Part shown: piece by piece, positions 35,943 through 47,227 of the stretch
Position numbering within the stretch: the stretch's first letter is position 1
Layout: each line of letters starts with the position of its first letter
From: Megalobrama amblycephala
Taxonomy: Eukaryota > Chordata > Actinopteri > Cypriniformes > Xenocyprididae
Assembly: GCF_018812025.1 (NCBI RefSeq)
Contig: NC_063046.1
Span: 1,576,171 to 1,640,170, forward strand
Direction: 5' to 3'
Length of the DNA stretch: 64,000 nt
Position numbers and translations under genes: made by a program
The notes under the pieces: model-generated
Database searches by the model: none
Told to the model about the DNA's origin: nothing
The model's input: the letters and a program-made list of their open reading frames with translations, nothing else

Positions 35943-38016
35943 TATCTCTGAGACATTTTATTATGTCTTGCCTTTGGATTACCTTTCTCTGTTTTATTTT
36001 TTGTGGACTTTCTCCTCTGTCGTTTTTTGCTTTAAGATCTTTTGAATATTTTTGTGGACTGCCCTTTTTGGACTGGTTCTGTGATTTGAGAATTAGAATT
36101 TTCAGTTTTTTGCTCCTGCTGTGGATTTTTGTTGCTTGAACTTTTATTAAAACAAATTCTACATCTTAATCTCTAACTGTTGGGTTCATCGTCCTCCAGT
36201 GGCTCAAGGATAGAGAGTCTGACTCTCACACCGGAGACCCGAGTTCAGACAGAAACACAATAGAAACTGACAAGCATTTGATTATTTTCTTCAACTGTTT
36301 ATATGTTTGCTTAAGACATAACGAACTGCATTTAAGTAAAAACTCGCCAAGACTGACATTTTGACGTATTTTTGTCCAAAGGAGCTTAGACTTGTCCTTG
36401 TTTTGCTTTGCATGCACAGAAGCCGCCTTAGAAACAGTGTCTATTTCTGAGCTTTCTTTCGAAGCGTGCAGGGGCGTGTCTAGAGGGGTGGCACCCCCCC
36501 CCCCCCCCCCAGACACGCCCCCCTGGTTTTAGTCTGATTACTTTCATGTGACTGATCAAGCTATTGTATAGCGATGACTTAGTGTTATTCAGCAGCAGTG
36601 CAATACTGCAAGCACAATCACAAGAATCGAAAATGGGCTACTAGTACTTTCCCATAGACTGGAGTGACACCATATACGTCTCTCGAGGTGTTTAGATGTT
36701 CTTGGCGCTCTGTGGTGTGACAGATTGCTCTAGCGATTCAGTTCAAAGCAGAGGACATGTGAACCGGTCATCTCTTTCGCTTTACTAGTTAGGCTACGAC
36801 ACGAAATAAACATGAATGAACATCTGAAGATATGTTGAAAGATACAGTACAACTGACTGAAATCAGTATCATGTCACATGGGTCGATCAATCACCGTTTC
36901 AACCGCAGAAACCCATCAATAAATCAGTTTGTAAAAATGTCACATTTACTGTCATGTTTACCTCAGAAAAGCTGTTCAATGTCCAAAAACTTGTTAGTCA
37001 GCTACAAAAATGAACTTAGAGAGGAGCATTTTGCTAAATATATGCACAATAGGTAGGCTATTTCATTGGATTGTACTTAACATACATTTTTTTCTTCAAT
37101 ATTGAATGTATAAATCTGTTTTATGACAGTCACCATTTAAAGGTTTAGGCCTAAAAACGAGTAGAACCCTAATTATGTCATTAAAAATTATTATAACATT
37201 ATTATAGAATCTTCTAAGTAGCTTACAAATCAATTAATTGTAACTGTTAATATTATACTGATGTACCAACTGTGGTTCCCTGTATAGTTTACAGCATTTG
37301 TTGAGATTTTTTTTTTTTTCTTTGAGGAAATTTGCCATGTACTGTATGTTACCTGATGGGCCCCAAACTAATTAATATTTAAGGTAATCAAATCGAAATC
37401 GGAAGCTTCTGAATCAAAATTGATTCCAATTATGAAATTTGTCAATGCCCAGCCATAGTGTCAATACATTTTTGTTGCTGTTGTTGTTTGTTTTTTACTT
37501 GAAGCAAATGTTGTTGTTTTTTTCATTATTTACTTGTGAGAGTGCACCAGAATGCTTCGTTAACATGATAAAATCACAAAAATGTTCTCCTGGGGGAGAA
37601 TGCCCACAGAAAATTCCCCTCTTAAGTTTGCAGATATAAACACTTTTTTAAGGGGGGAGAGTTAATTTTTTCGGTTTATGAGTGAAAATTCCCTTTAACT
37701 GTAATCCTATTACCCTAGGATTGACCTATTTCCATCTTCCTAATTTGTGAGGAATTCATTATCATTTATTATCTGTTATTCAAAACTTGCCCGTTTCCAG
37801 CTTATTGAAGACTTTTCCCTGTTTAAAAATAACTTTTTCCTCTAAGAGAGCATTCAGAATGTGGAATGAGTTATGGATATACATCTGTCATTACCCCGAT
37901 CATCATCACCCCATTATTTGACATTTCTTTTTTTTCTTTTTTTTTAATGTTTTTAATATTTATTATCATTTCTTTTTTTCCTTTTTTTTCACTACTTAAT
38001 GTACATCTTTTATTTT
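35943..38016. other. No gene recognised
   Basis: AT-rich. It includes a short hairpin around a poly-C tract (36469-36524) and T-rich text near 37920-38010. A long-looking frame at 35876-36139 overlaps the end of the TA element and has no domain. Confidence 0.45.
36469..36524. repeat. Miniature inverted repeat around poly-C
   Basis: CAGGGGCGTGTCT and, on the right, AGACACGCCCCCCTG are reverse complements around AGAGGGGTGGCA plus about 18 C. This looks like the fused ends of a hAT-type element with almost all the interior deleted. No 8-bp TSD is seen (GAAGCGTG versus GTTTTAGT). Confidence 0.5.
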
Positions 38017-38490
38017 TTAACACACATGTTCTTTAACACAACATAATTCAACTATTCTCTGCATAATTCTTAAATAAACATCAATAAACTCTTCCACCCG
38101 ATAACTTTCGCTCCCACAATCAGAGACTATGGGGTGACCTGGGGGCATAAACTGGGTCTGCCATTTGTCCCAGGGCTTATGGGCTTTCGGCAGCAAATAA
38201 AATCCTCTTGGCCTCGGATTGGATTCCCCCACCAAATACCTGGCCTGCCACTGCCAAATAAAACCTTCATGAACTAAATCCAGCAATATTTGCTGTATCT
38301 GGTGAATTGTATCTTGAAAAATAGGGGCTTGTAGCTTTGAATAAAAATTAACATCCCCTAACTGCCTTAAGCCCTCCTGTACGTACTCTGGTCTGTCCAT
38401 AATTACTAAAACGCTGCTCTTATCAGCCGGCTTGATAACAATATCTCTTTTGCCAACAAATTAGCAGGCGGAGCCTGTGCCCGTTTGGCC
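38017..38490 (-). pseudogene. Penelope-like element reverse transcriptase fragment
   Basis: The minus-strand frame reads IVIKPADKSSVLVIMDRPEY, then GLRQLGDVNFYSKL, RGFYLLPKAHKP and PIVSDCGSES. These are the N-terminal RT blocks of Penelope-like elements (KPADKGxxVVV, FYxLPKxHK, RPIVSxxxS). The usual catalytic D and YADD-type blocks downstream are lost, and the frame ends at 38017. No GIY-YIG endonuclease is seen. Inactive remnant. Confidence 0.75.
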
Positions 38491-38880
38491 ACCTCATGGA
38501 CACTCTCCAAATTCAGATAAAAAAAAATCAAAGACTTCTCCCAGCAAGGCTTGGGGAGGGGGAACCCAATCCGATCTGGCACAAAATGGATGGGCTTGAG
38601 AATCTGAATCTTGAATCTGACGTAGGCCCAAAGAAAACTGCCCTTTTCATTCTTTTGTGGAAATTACCCAGATCATCCAAAACGGCTCCCCTAACAAAGA
38701 GTCTAACTAAAAATGACGGAACAAAAGATAACCCCTTGTCCAATAACTGAAACTGTGCCGGGGACAACTGAAAAACTTGGGATAAATTAACTGAATTGTT
38801 CAAAAGAGGGCCCTGCCCTGAGGGTAAATTTAGTAAAACAGTAAATTTAGATGCCCCAGCCAGTGCTTCAGCATTGCTTC
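38491..38880 (-). pseudogene. Upstream Penelope-like sequence
   Basis: The minus-strand frame contains NLSQVFQLSPAQFQLLDKGL followed by SFVPS, like the N-terminal NLSxxxLSxxQxxLLxKGLxFxPT segment of Penelope proteins. A frame change separates it from the RT blocks. Confidence 0.6.
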
Positions 38881-39320
38881 TTCCGTGGGCGTTGTCCAGT
38901 GAAATTTATCCATCTCTGTTTTGAATGCTTCCCATGGCAGCAGGGGAATACTGTGGCCAGTCTTTTAAAAGATGTTATTGAGTGTTTTGATGTTGTCCAC
39001 CACTTTACCTGACAGGGTCTTATCATAGTTAATCAAGGGTATATGAAGAACAGTGTTGGTAAAAGTCTGGCACGCCGCCCCCTGTAAGCGTTCCACACTC
39101 TTGCCCAAGATAGTAGGGTTCCCCTGTTCCCTATTATTAAGGCAGAACGAGATGATCACATGCTGGGTCCCCAGTGACACCGGTGTTTTGTGTTTGATAA
39201 TATGATATGCTTATGCTTCCCATGTTCAGGCACCATGTCTTTCTCACACACGTCTACACCTGCACATACAGAAATGCATTTACTGTCTACGAATGGGCAG
39301 AACTCTTCATAACTCTTTGT

Positions 39321-39356
<36 letters not shown>

Positions 39357-39681
39357 TTTTTATTCCAGAGTCACAGAGCAGCTATTCTTAAGATCATAAC
39401 AATAGCAATCATAAACATGTTCAGATGACTATCACTGCTCATGAAAATGACTGTCAGAAACATTTAAGCACAATAAAGAATTAATGCTGCCTTTTGAAAG
39501 CAGGGATTTTATCAGATATGACAATTCTACTTTATCCCTTCAAGAAATAACACTATAAACAGATACACATATTTAAAATTAACGAGATCATCGTCAAAGA
39601 CACGTGTTGTCAATTAATAAGCCTTTTAACGCAGTTTTTATTGTATGAGTAATATTAGTGAATAACGTGAATATTCCGTAT
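38881..39681. other. Spacer, possibly more Penelope sequence on the left
   Basis: No clear domain. A (CA)n tract lies at 39321-39354. Confidence 0.4.
39321..39354. repeat. (CA)n microsatellite
   Basis: About 17 CA units. Confidence 0.95.
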
Positions 39682-41905
39682 CAAGGGCGGCTCTAGGGGT
39701 GGGCTAAGGGGGCTGGAGCCCCGAATGTTTTTCCAAAAGCCCTGAATCTTTCAGGTTTGAGGCTCCTTAACAGTGCTGTCAAAATATATTTTTTTCTAAA
39801 CATTAATCTAATCTCTTTAAATTAATTAATTAAATAAATGAATCTCTCTTAAAATTTGTTAACTCCCTCGGGTCAGCGGTCACGCCGGCGTGATCACCGC
39901 AGTTTTTTTCTAACTAGTGTGAAAGAGACTCAAAATACTCTGTCAATGTTGCACATACAATTAAGAGCTATACACCATTTTAATCTGTGGAATATCTTTT
40001 TTTATTTGTGTACACTCAGAGTAAAAACAAAATGTTGTGCTTTTTGTAAAATAAAGAAAACTAACATGATGCGTGATCTCTCGTCTCCCTCTGAACGAAC
40101 TCCAATCTGATAGTTCTCAGAAAATGAACTGTAACTTATGAATACTAATGACAAAAAAACAATGACACATATGTCTAAAGAAACGTTGAAATGTCAGGTT
40201 TTAAATCGTACAAGTCAAATCGAAAAAAAAACATTATGTGTTTATGTAATCTGTATGAAAAGAGAGCCATGTCAGAAGTCCTTGATTCAGCTCATTATCC
40301 GCTAATGCGGCCACGCCCACGGAGGGAGCGCTATTTAGACGCAAATTCAGTCAATACAAACATACATCGTCTCAATCGTGTATTTATTGTCTTGAAAAGT
40401 GTTTTGAATAGCCATTGTTAGCGATCTCTGGCCTCTGTTAGTTCAGTTATTTCCTGGATTGCCTATTCTTCTTTAGCATTGGCATTTGTGAACTAAAAGT
40501 GCACAGAGCGCCCTCCAGCTGCAAGTATGAATTAAAAACAGTATCCAGCGTTCATAGTGATAACAATAAATATGTGCAAATGTGCATGCTTTTAAGCTAA
40601 AAGCCTATATGAAATGCCATAGAGGTAACATAACTGTTCAGACACTTTGTATCATAGAAATGCATTATATTTTAATAATAGAATACCATTATTTTAAATT
40701 GTAATAATATTTCACAGTATTGCAGTTTTTTCTGTATGTTTGATTTACACCATGATGAGCTGAGACATGATATTTTCCAAAGCCTACCTGTCTGAAAGAG
40801 CTCATTATTTATGCAGGTCATTAGAGCTCTTTATCTGATTCTTTTGTCTTCTCAGGTGAGAATCATCCATTATTCATGATTATTCACGCCTCCACGCATA
40901 CTGTGTTTCTTGACCAAAGATGTTTTAGAAAATTTTAATCTCTCTATTGTTTTATATGAAGGAGTAGGAATGATAATCTTTACATAATTTTGAAGCAAAA
41001 ACTCTAGTCTACAACCTCCAATACCCAGAAGTCTTGTGAATACAGATTTAATATATATTTTTTGGCTTTATTTCAGTGACTTAAGTTTTTTGTTTTTTCA
41101 ATAACCACGCATAAACGTTATTCCTTCAAAAATACAAACATGTACATACATGTTCCTCACATATTATGGTAGCCTAGTTTGTGCTGAATACAGTGTAATG
41201 ACACTTTTTCCATTAATATGTTTATGAACAACTGAAAAAAGCACAAATGTCAGGGCATATCAAAACTTCTCCAGGCCCCAAATCAGCCTCAGACCCCTGA
41301 GGGTTAAACAGTTCAATACCGCTTTTCTACAGTATCTGACCATACACCTGCAGTGCTTTCTCTCTCTTCTCTCCAACAGCGCGTTCACGCACACAGCAGT
41401 TGAACAGAGCCACGCCTCCTGTCACTCACTCGAGCAGCGGCAGGCCTTGAGACGCTCTTTCGGTCCGGTTGAAGGGTTTATGTTATGATTTAATAACTAA
41501 TATGATGCAATGAGCTAAAATCGAAACTGTGATATGGCTTTGTCTACAAGTCAATGCTGTTTCTTTGTTCAATGTGCACACTGTACATAGGTTGAAGCTC
41601 TTAATTTTGAGCTTCTAGAGTGCACCAGATTGATGCATTTAACCTTAAAATGTGCAAAATTTTCTTAAGTCCCCCCAGGGGGGGAGGGGGGGGGCATGCC
41701 CCCGGACACCCCTTCAGGACGTACACAAAACATAGTTCTACAAATTCCATTGAGAAATAATGTACATTTTATGACCTTTACTCAAGAATACTAAAACAAA
41801 GTTCCTTTCATGTCAGTAATGCTGTTAACAGAAAATTTTAATGTCATTGTTCAAAACTGATTTGGGCTAAGCCCCGAATGTTTACAATGTCTGGCTCTGC
41901 CCCTG
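39682..41905. mobile_element. hAT-like element with 8-bp TSD, carries piggyBac copy B
   Basis: Left end CAAGGGCGGCTCTAGGGG and right end, reverse-complemented, CAGGGGCAGAGCCAGA. A perfect 8-bp duplication TTCCGTAT lies at 39674-39681 and 41906-41913. Total 2,224 bp, of which 1,441 bp is the nested piggyBac-like copy. Both arms repeat AGCCCCGAATGTTT, in opposite orientation roles near 39718 and 41870. No transposase. Confidence 0.88.
39863..41303 (+). mobile_element. piggyBac-like non-autonomous element, copy B
   Basis: Flanked by TTAA at 39859-39862 and 41304-41307. Ends CTCCCTCGGGTCAG and, reverse-complemented, CCCTCAGGGGTCTGA. Collinear with copy A, including the peptide frame NLYEKRAMSEV (near 40245-40285) and the right-hand block ending AAATCAGCCTCAGAC. 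No transposase. Confidence 0.82.
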
Positions 41906-41913
41906 TTCCGTAT

Positions 41914-42385
41914 TAAAGACCTATTCATTTTAAGTGTTTGTTTTTTGAACAATAAACCAAAACGTGACAGCACGAGATAACATTTCAACAAAACAAACGA
42001 GATGGATTCAAGTACAGGAAATGACAGAGATTAGATGGGTTGACATTAAAGAAAATGAAATTTAGATTAGATGTGTAAATTGTAATGTTTTTGTAGATGT
42101 TTTACCACATTTTCAACAGCAGCAGCACTTTCATGATGAATGACGGCGGTGCTTCCGTGTTCTTGATGCGCTATGAACGCTGGGAATTGTAGTCCAAAGG
42201 AGACGCTTTGATTCTGTCTGTGACACTTGCATAGAAAACAAAACAAATCTTATTTATACACCAATAAATAGAGGGTCTGAAAGTGCACTTTTACTAAACT
42301 GTTTTTGTTGAAAATTAGTAATCTTTCATGTTTATTTTCATATTGTGCCTTATTGAAGGACTCTATAATTTTTAATATTACTTTA
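41914..42385. other. Short unique-looking segment with a promoter-type motif
   Basis: After the hAT element the sequence is non-repetitive by eye. It contains the ZNF143-type motif at 42179-42194. No exon identified. Confidence 0.4.
42179..42194 (-). promoter_or_regulatory. ZNF143/THAP11-type motif candidate
   Basis: The minus strand reads ACTACAATTCCCAGCG, a close match to the ACTACAAYTCCCAGMATGC promoter motif bound by ZNF143 and THAP11 in vertebrates. It lies in a small CpG-containing patch (GACGGCGGTGCTTCCG upstream). No adjacent exon was recognised, so a role is not shown. Confidence 0.4.
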
Positions 42386-42458
42386 TGAGGAGCAGAACAG
42401 GGTAGAGTCAGTCACCTGCAGGTGCATATCTAAACCAGAAGCACAGATATCAGATGGG
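42386..42458. repeat. Dispersed repeat, left copy
   Basis: TGAGGAGCAGAACAGGGTAG through CAGATATCAGATG recurs at 49137-49210 in the same orientation with several changes. The text after it (GGTGCAGGTGATTAGAATTC, GGAGCCTGGTGAC to 42650) has LTR-like texture but no matched end. Confidence 0.65.
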
Positions 42459-42912
42459 CCCCAAACCTGGTGATAAAAACTGGCGATCAAATTTAATTAC
42501 TATTGAAGCTGTTCTAGTGTTTACAAAGAGTCCCCACATTTCTGAGCAATACACTGAGCTGATAGCAGGGACTGATTGGAAATGGGTGCAGGTGATTAGA
42601 ATTCAGGTGAGAGAGATTGCTGTGAAGGTTTAACGGGGGGAGCCTGGTGACAACATTACATTAGTTATATTCCCCTTTTGTGTTTATTCATTTTTTTTTT
42701 AAAATACTCTCATACCTCTATTTATTTTACTATATATTGCTATGCCTTTACCCCATTTGTATTTGTCAGTCAAATTTATTGGAACATCATTTTTCACAAA
42801 TCATTTCAAAGCAGCTTAGTCCATTATATACTAGAGTGCTTTTTCTTTTGCGCCACTTTGCATTTTAGAATTTGCCCCTTTCCATTTAAGCCTTTTGTGC
42901 TTCTTTGTATTT

Positions 42913-43125
42913 CAGTCAGGACCACTTGAGTCAAAAATACCATAAACAAGTCTTTGACAATTTAAAATTTTTATTTGCATGTTTGTTAAAGTTACATTTG
43001 GCGGTATGGCTCTGTTCTAAATTCCCCATCCTTTTCATGAGCTCCATGAAAGCCAAGTCAGGGAACAGCAGCAGCTTCTGGGGACAACTTCCCATTTAAC
43101 TGGGAAAGCAGCACAAAAATCCCCC
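42913..43125 (-). repeat. Ngaro B2 terminal repeat
   Basis: Direct repeat of 43411-43615, starting CAGTCAGGACCACTTGAG and ending in AAAATCCCCCC. Differs from B1 by a few bases and an indel near 43060. Confidence 0.92.
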
Positions 43126-43218
43126 CTATTGAGAACAAAGCATGCATCAATGACAACAGAATGACACTGATTAAGTTAAACACAAGTTTAAAAGAGGAGC
43201 TGGGGAGGAGGTGGGTTC

Positions 43219-43410
43219 CAAGCAGTGTGCAGTGGAAGCAGCCAAGCAGGCAGACTATGAATGCATTTAAATAAGGCGCCCTGTTTGAAAGTCACCAATC
43301 AAGTGCATAGGAATTGGATCAGCTGATAAGCCGAGTTAGGATTTTAACAATCAGCTGATAGCGGAGCTTGACTACGTGACCTGCCTGAAATGACGCTGAC
43401 GCTTAATTTC
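43219..43410 (-). repeat. Ngaro A2 repeat
   Basis: Direct repeat of 47854-48044 (CAAGCAGTGTGCAGTGGAAG ... GACGCTTAATTT). It abuts B1 with no gap and is separated from B2 by about 93 bp of unique sequence. Confidence 0.92.
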
Positions 43411-43615
43411 AGTCAGGACCACTTGAGTCAAAAATACCATAAACAAGTCTTTGACAATTTAAAATTTTTATTTGCATGTTTGTTAAAGTTACATTTGGCG
43501 GTATGGCTCTGTTCTAAATTCCCCATCCTTTTCATGAGCTCCATGAAAGCCAAATCAGCAGCAGCTTCTGGGGACAACTTCCCATTTAACTGGGAAAGCA
43601 GCACAAAAATCCCCC
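43411..43615 (-). repeat. Ngaro B1 internal repeat
   Basis: Copy of B2 placed between the recombinase gene and A2. Confidence 0.92.
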
Positions 43616-43874
43616 CCAAACAGACCATACCAGGCAATCCTCCCTGGCTCTTCTGGCCAAATTGAAGAGCCAGCCGAGGATCGGAATGAGCGTAGATTTA
43701 ACTAATCTTGATTAGTTAAATGAATAAGCCAATAGATCTATGTGGAACTATCAAAGGAAAGAAGCTAGAGCTAATGAAGCGGTAATAAAATAAGCCCATC
43801 AACTACTGAAACAATTTTTATTTAAACTACAGGTCCTGAGCATAACTCATAGCTTTCTGAGCCTCAAGTATGGC

Positions 43875-44861
43875 TCAAGTATCTGGCCGGAGGTACCGTT
43901 CATAAGCTGTCGAAGACCATCTTCCCATAGCCTTAAGGGTAGAGATGGTAGTAGAGGAAGCTGCAGTTGTAGCAGCCCCTATGCGCAAAGAACGAGCTGT
44001 ATAATGCTCTGGGGCAAGCCGGCAGAATTGACAGAGCAGGCGGAGGCGGGAGGCAAACCAGGCTCTGGACATGGGCTTCCCTTCCTCCGTTGCAAATAAT
44101 GGGTCCTCCTGACAAGCTTGTGGATGACTCCTCAGATAAGCCAACATAGACAACAAAGGACAAAAAACAGAGTTAGTTTCAGAAACGAAAACAACAGATC
44201 CTTCCCTGTTCCTATCGGTTTTTGAGTGCTTTAGATATATGGTGAAGTGGTGAGAATAGATTGAAACATCAGATATTGTGAGGTCATGTGACAGATTAAA
44301 GGAATCTGTGCGTGTTGTAAACTCACCACCCCTGAGAAAGCCATAGAAAGCTGTAAGCAAAGCAGATTTTAACATCATATCAGAATAAAGCCCAAAGCAT
44401 ACCTCTCTCAGACGTGATATAACTTTTTTCAAGAGTGGAAGTGTGAGAGGGAGATGATGATCATTGCCTTGAGGTTTCTCTTTTTTAAGTCCGTTAAGCA
44501 GGAGACGAATGGATGGATGTTCTAGCAAGCTGATGGTGGATGGATCCAAGCAGCGCAGGTTGAATTGGATGCCGGCGACCATACTTTTGATGGATGAAGG
44601 CTGCATTTTGCGGGACTCAAAACAGTGGACTATAAAAGCACTAACATATGAAACATTGACAGGCAATACATCTACAGAGAAAGTGGCACAGAAAGAACTA
44701 AAGTGAGACCAAGCAGATTCGTACATTTTTAATGATGATGCTAGACCACTGCGCATGTACTTAGCTGCCGAATGCATATAAGATTGAAGGGTCATATCTA
44801 ATCTATAACAGTTTGGCTGAAAGGGGGGCAGACCAAGCTGGCTGGTGCTGAATCCAGACAC
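43875..44861 (-). CDS. Ngaro tyrosine recombinase
   Basis: Joins the circular DNA intermediate to the genome by site-specific recombination. The 328-residue frame has an N-terminal SAM-like core-binding part (residues 20-130) and a catalytic part: R177 in FYGFLRGGEF, K214 in KHSKTDR, R293 in ARSLRIGAATTAA, W315 in GRWSS, and tyrosines 320/323 in AYERYLRP. The position where most family members have the box-II histidine is R290 here, which may cost activity or be a lineage feature. The frame is intact; it lies downstream of the RNase H in the same strand. The true start may be a continuation of the pol frame. Confidence 0.85.
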   Translation of the reverse strand: MSGFSTSQLGLPPFQPNCYRLDMTLQSYMHSAAKYMRSGLASSLKMYESAWSHFSSFCATFSVDVLPVNVSYVSAFIVHCFESRKMQPSSIKSMVAGIQFNLRCLDPSTISLLEHPSIRLLLNGLKKEKPQGNDHHLPLTLPLLKKVISRLREVCFGLYSDMMLKSALLTAFYGFLRGGEFTTRTDSFNLSHDLTISDVSIYSHHFTIYLKHSKTDRNREGSVVFVSETNSVFCPLLSMLAYLRSHPQACQEDPLFATEEGKPMSRAWFASRLRLLCQFCRLAPEHYTARSLRIGAATTAASSTTISTLKAMGRWSSTAYERYLRPDT

Positions 44862-44889
44862 AGGAGGTGGAATTTCTGAAATTCAAAAC

Positions 44890-45400
44890 GAGAAAGTGAA
44901 TCAGCAATTTGATTGTTTAAGCCTGGAATGTGAGCAGCTCGAAAAATGAAGTTACCCATGACTGATAACCAAGTAAGACGCCTAACAAATCTGTTGATAA
45001 ACGGAACTGAAGAGCGTCCTTTATTAATGATAATAACAGTTGCCTCACTGTTGCAAAAAACAGAATTTGTTTTCTAGACCATTGTTTGCCCCACAGAATA
45101 CATGCTATCACTATGGGATATAGTTCTAACAGAGCGGTTGACATGTTATTATCAGGCACGGATAGCAGCTCTTTTGGCCATTCGCTAGCAAACCACTGAC
45201 CATTTAAAAACCCCCCCAAAACCAACGGAAGGCGCAGCATCTGTATACAATTTAAGGGCTGCAGAAGACTCCAGATCATCATAATGAAAAAAAGAGATGC
45301 CGTTCCAATTTTCAAGGAGCAAAAACCAGAACCTGAGATCTGATCTGCAGCCTGCATCTAAGGTAACTATGTCCTTAAGATCTTTAACGGATTTGGATAG
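44890..45400 (-). pseudogene. Ngaro RNase H region, frame-broken
   Basis: Minus-strand text carries GGFLNGQWFASEWPKELL, ALLELYPIVIACILWGKQW and, in another frame, AAHIPGLNNQIADSLSRF. This is the RNase H domain of DIRS-order pol. A frame change near 45060 interrupts it. Confidence 0.7.
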
Positions 45401-45632
45401 TTCAAGAAGTCTGGCAATAAAAGACCTGCCCTAGGGAATTATACGCATAGCGAAGTTAAGGTGGCCTAACAAAGAAAGCAAATCTCTTTTGGAAAAAGAT
45501 ACCGACATCTGAGCATTTTTCATAATTTCTCTAATGCGATTTAATTTCTCAAGGAGCAACGAGGCTTGCATTAGGTTGGAATCTAATGTAATGCCTAAAA
45601 ACTCAATTTTAAGAGGCCCTAAAGTTTTTTCC

Positions 45633-45990
45633 TCAGACAGGGGAACACCCGAAGGTGTGTTTTAGCGCTGAGATGCATCGATCTGGCTTAGCATTTTTTG
45701 AATCCACTAGCAAAAAATCGTCTAAAAGATGGAGCACGTGCGGCAATTTACAGTTATTAAGGAGAATCCAACACAGCGACTCTGACAGTGTATCGAATAT
45801 TTTTGGACTACTGCGACAACCGAAGGTGAGCCTTACCGAAAAAAAAATTTTTTTTCTCCATTTAATACCAAATAAATGCCACTGTGATGGATGCAAAGGC
45901 ATAACTTTAAATGCGTCTGAAATATCTGCCTTTGCGAGTCATGCACCTCTGCCTGCTTTTTTAATGAATTTAATTGCGTCGTCGACGGTT
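45633..45990 (-). pseudogene. Ngaro reverse transcriptase core
   Basis: The frame reads ISDAFKVMPLHPSQWHLFGI, then SVRLTFGCRSSPKIFDTLSE and VLHLLDDFLLVD, giving the first catalytic D and the LDD box of the polymerase. It is offset from the upstream gag-RT frame by indels near 45945 and at the A/T homopolymers near 45840-45855. Confidence 0.8.
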
Positions 45991-47065
45991 GCGTAAAATA
46001 GAGAAAACGGGCCAAAGAAATAAGACTGTTAATACTTTGAGTAGCGTCATTGTGAGGGGCAGACAAGTCAAAAATTAAGCGTTTTTTTCCTGAACATTTC
46101 CATGTAGCGATCCCTATAGGATTAATCCGACAAGTTGAGAAAGGAGATTTATCAAATGGCCCAATCAGAAATCCTTTCTTAACCTCCTTTTCTAACAAGG
46201 AATCGACAATTTCAGGTTCTTTAACAGCAGAAAGCAGATTTCTACAGGAAAAAGAGTGATTAGGCAACCATGACAATCCTGCAAGAAAACCTTGGACAAG
46301 TCCCGTTATTAAATAATTGACAAAACAGCGGTTAGGATGATTTCTCAGTGCCTGTCCCAGCTTTGGAACGTTGACTGGGGTTGATGGCTTTATTTCTTTT
46401 TTTTCCTTTTTCATGAAACGGGTTCGTCTTGGGCACACAGACTTTGGATGACTGTCCACGCAGTAACTACAAGCATGAATATATTTACAATTATAGAATT
46501 TGCAGACATTTTCATTAAAATTAAAGCACAATGGAGTGGCAAATGGTGTCACCTTAGAGTCACCAGTTTGAAAGCCAGGCTTAGATGGTGGAGGAGAGAT
46601 AGATTTTGGGCATAGATTGAGAGTGTGAGAATGAGAGCCACAAATCGAGCAGGAGAGAGCTTGGTGACCAGTGAAATGTCTGCTTATGAGAGTTAGGTCG
46701 ACTACAGACCAGTCCAATCGCTGATTAAAACTATGAATAAACATAGCAGCTTTTGCCGAGAATGATTTATGATAATCATAGAAGAGAGTTCCTCCGTAAG
46801 TCAGAGCCAGGTCAGAAATTATTGCTAAATAAGTGTCCAGCTCGGCTCTACGAGACGGAATGACTTCACATATGACATCTCTGTAAACCCCGAATGCCTC
46901 GTTAAATTCAGCTAGAGTTAACATTTTTGAAAGCCAGGGGTCGCTGTCTTTAAGCATAACGGACACATCGCCGCAATCAACAACAACACGCTTCTCGCTC
47001 ATTTCTGAGCACAGCAATATTTTCACAAAGTTAACATCATTACCTGCAACGATTTGGCTTCTCAA
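45940..47065 (-). pseudogene. Ngaro gag C-terminal part and RT N-terminus
   Basis: Gag-like region (VVDCGDVSVMLKDSDPWLSK, residues 28-47) followed by a CX2CX4HX4C zinc knuckle at C139-C142-H147-C152 and a second Cys/His cluster (C188, C193, H197, C199, C202, H206, C211). From about residue 265 the reverse transcriptase starts (LLEKEVKKGFLIGPF, then KKRLIFDLSAPH). The frame runs on out of register to 45833. Confidence 0.78.
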
Positions 47066-47227
47066 CTGATGAGAAATTGCAGCAGCCGGTGGAAAAAAAA
47101 TGGAGAGCCGGTGGACACGGGAACTGCACTTCCCATCATTCTTCGTGGTATAGTCACCAAATTGACGACGTCATCATCCTGCTGCTGAGTAAACACGGGC
47201 AGCCGTGCCGTGGCCGATGAGGAGTTC

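Noticed and set aside
36469..36524. hAT miniature element with TSD
   Set aside because: Ends are inverted, but the 8-bp flanks (GAAGCGTG and GTTTTAGT) do not match, so kept only as an inverted repeat.
42660..42912. Hydrophobic frames before Ngaro
   Set aside because: Same T-rich low-complexity cause; the text continues after the Ngaro element.
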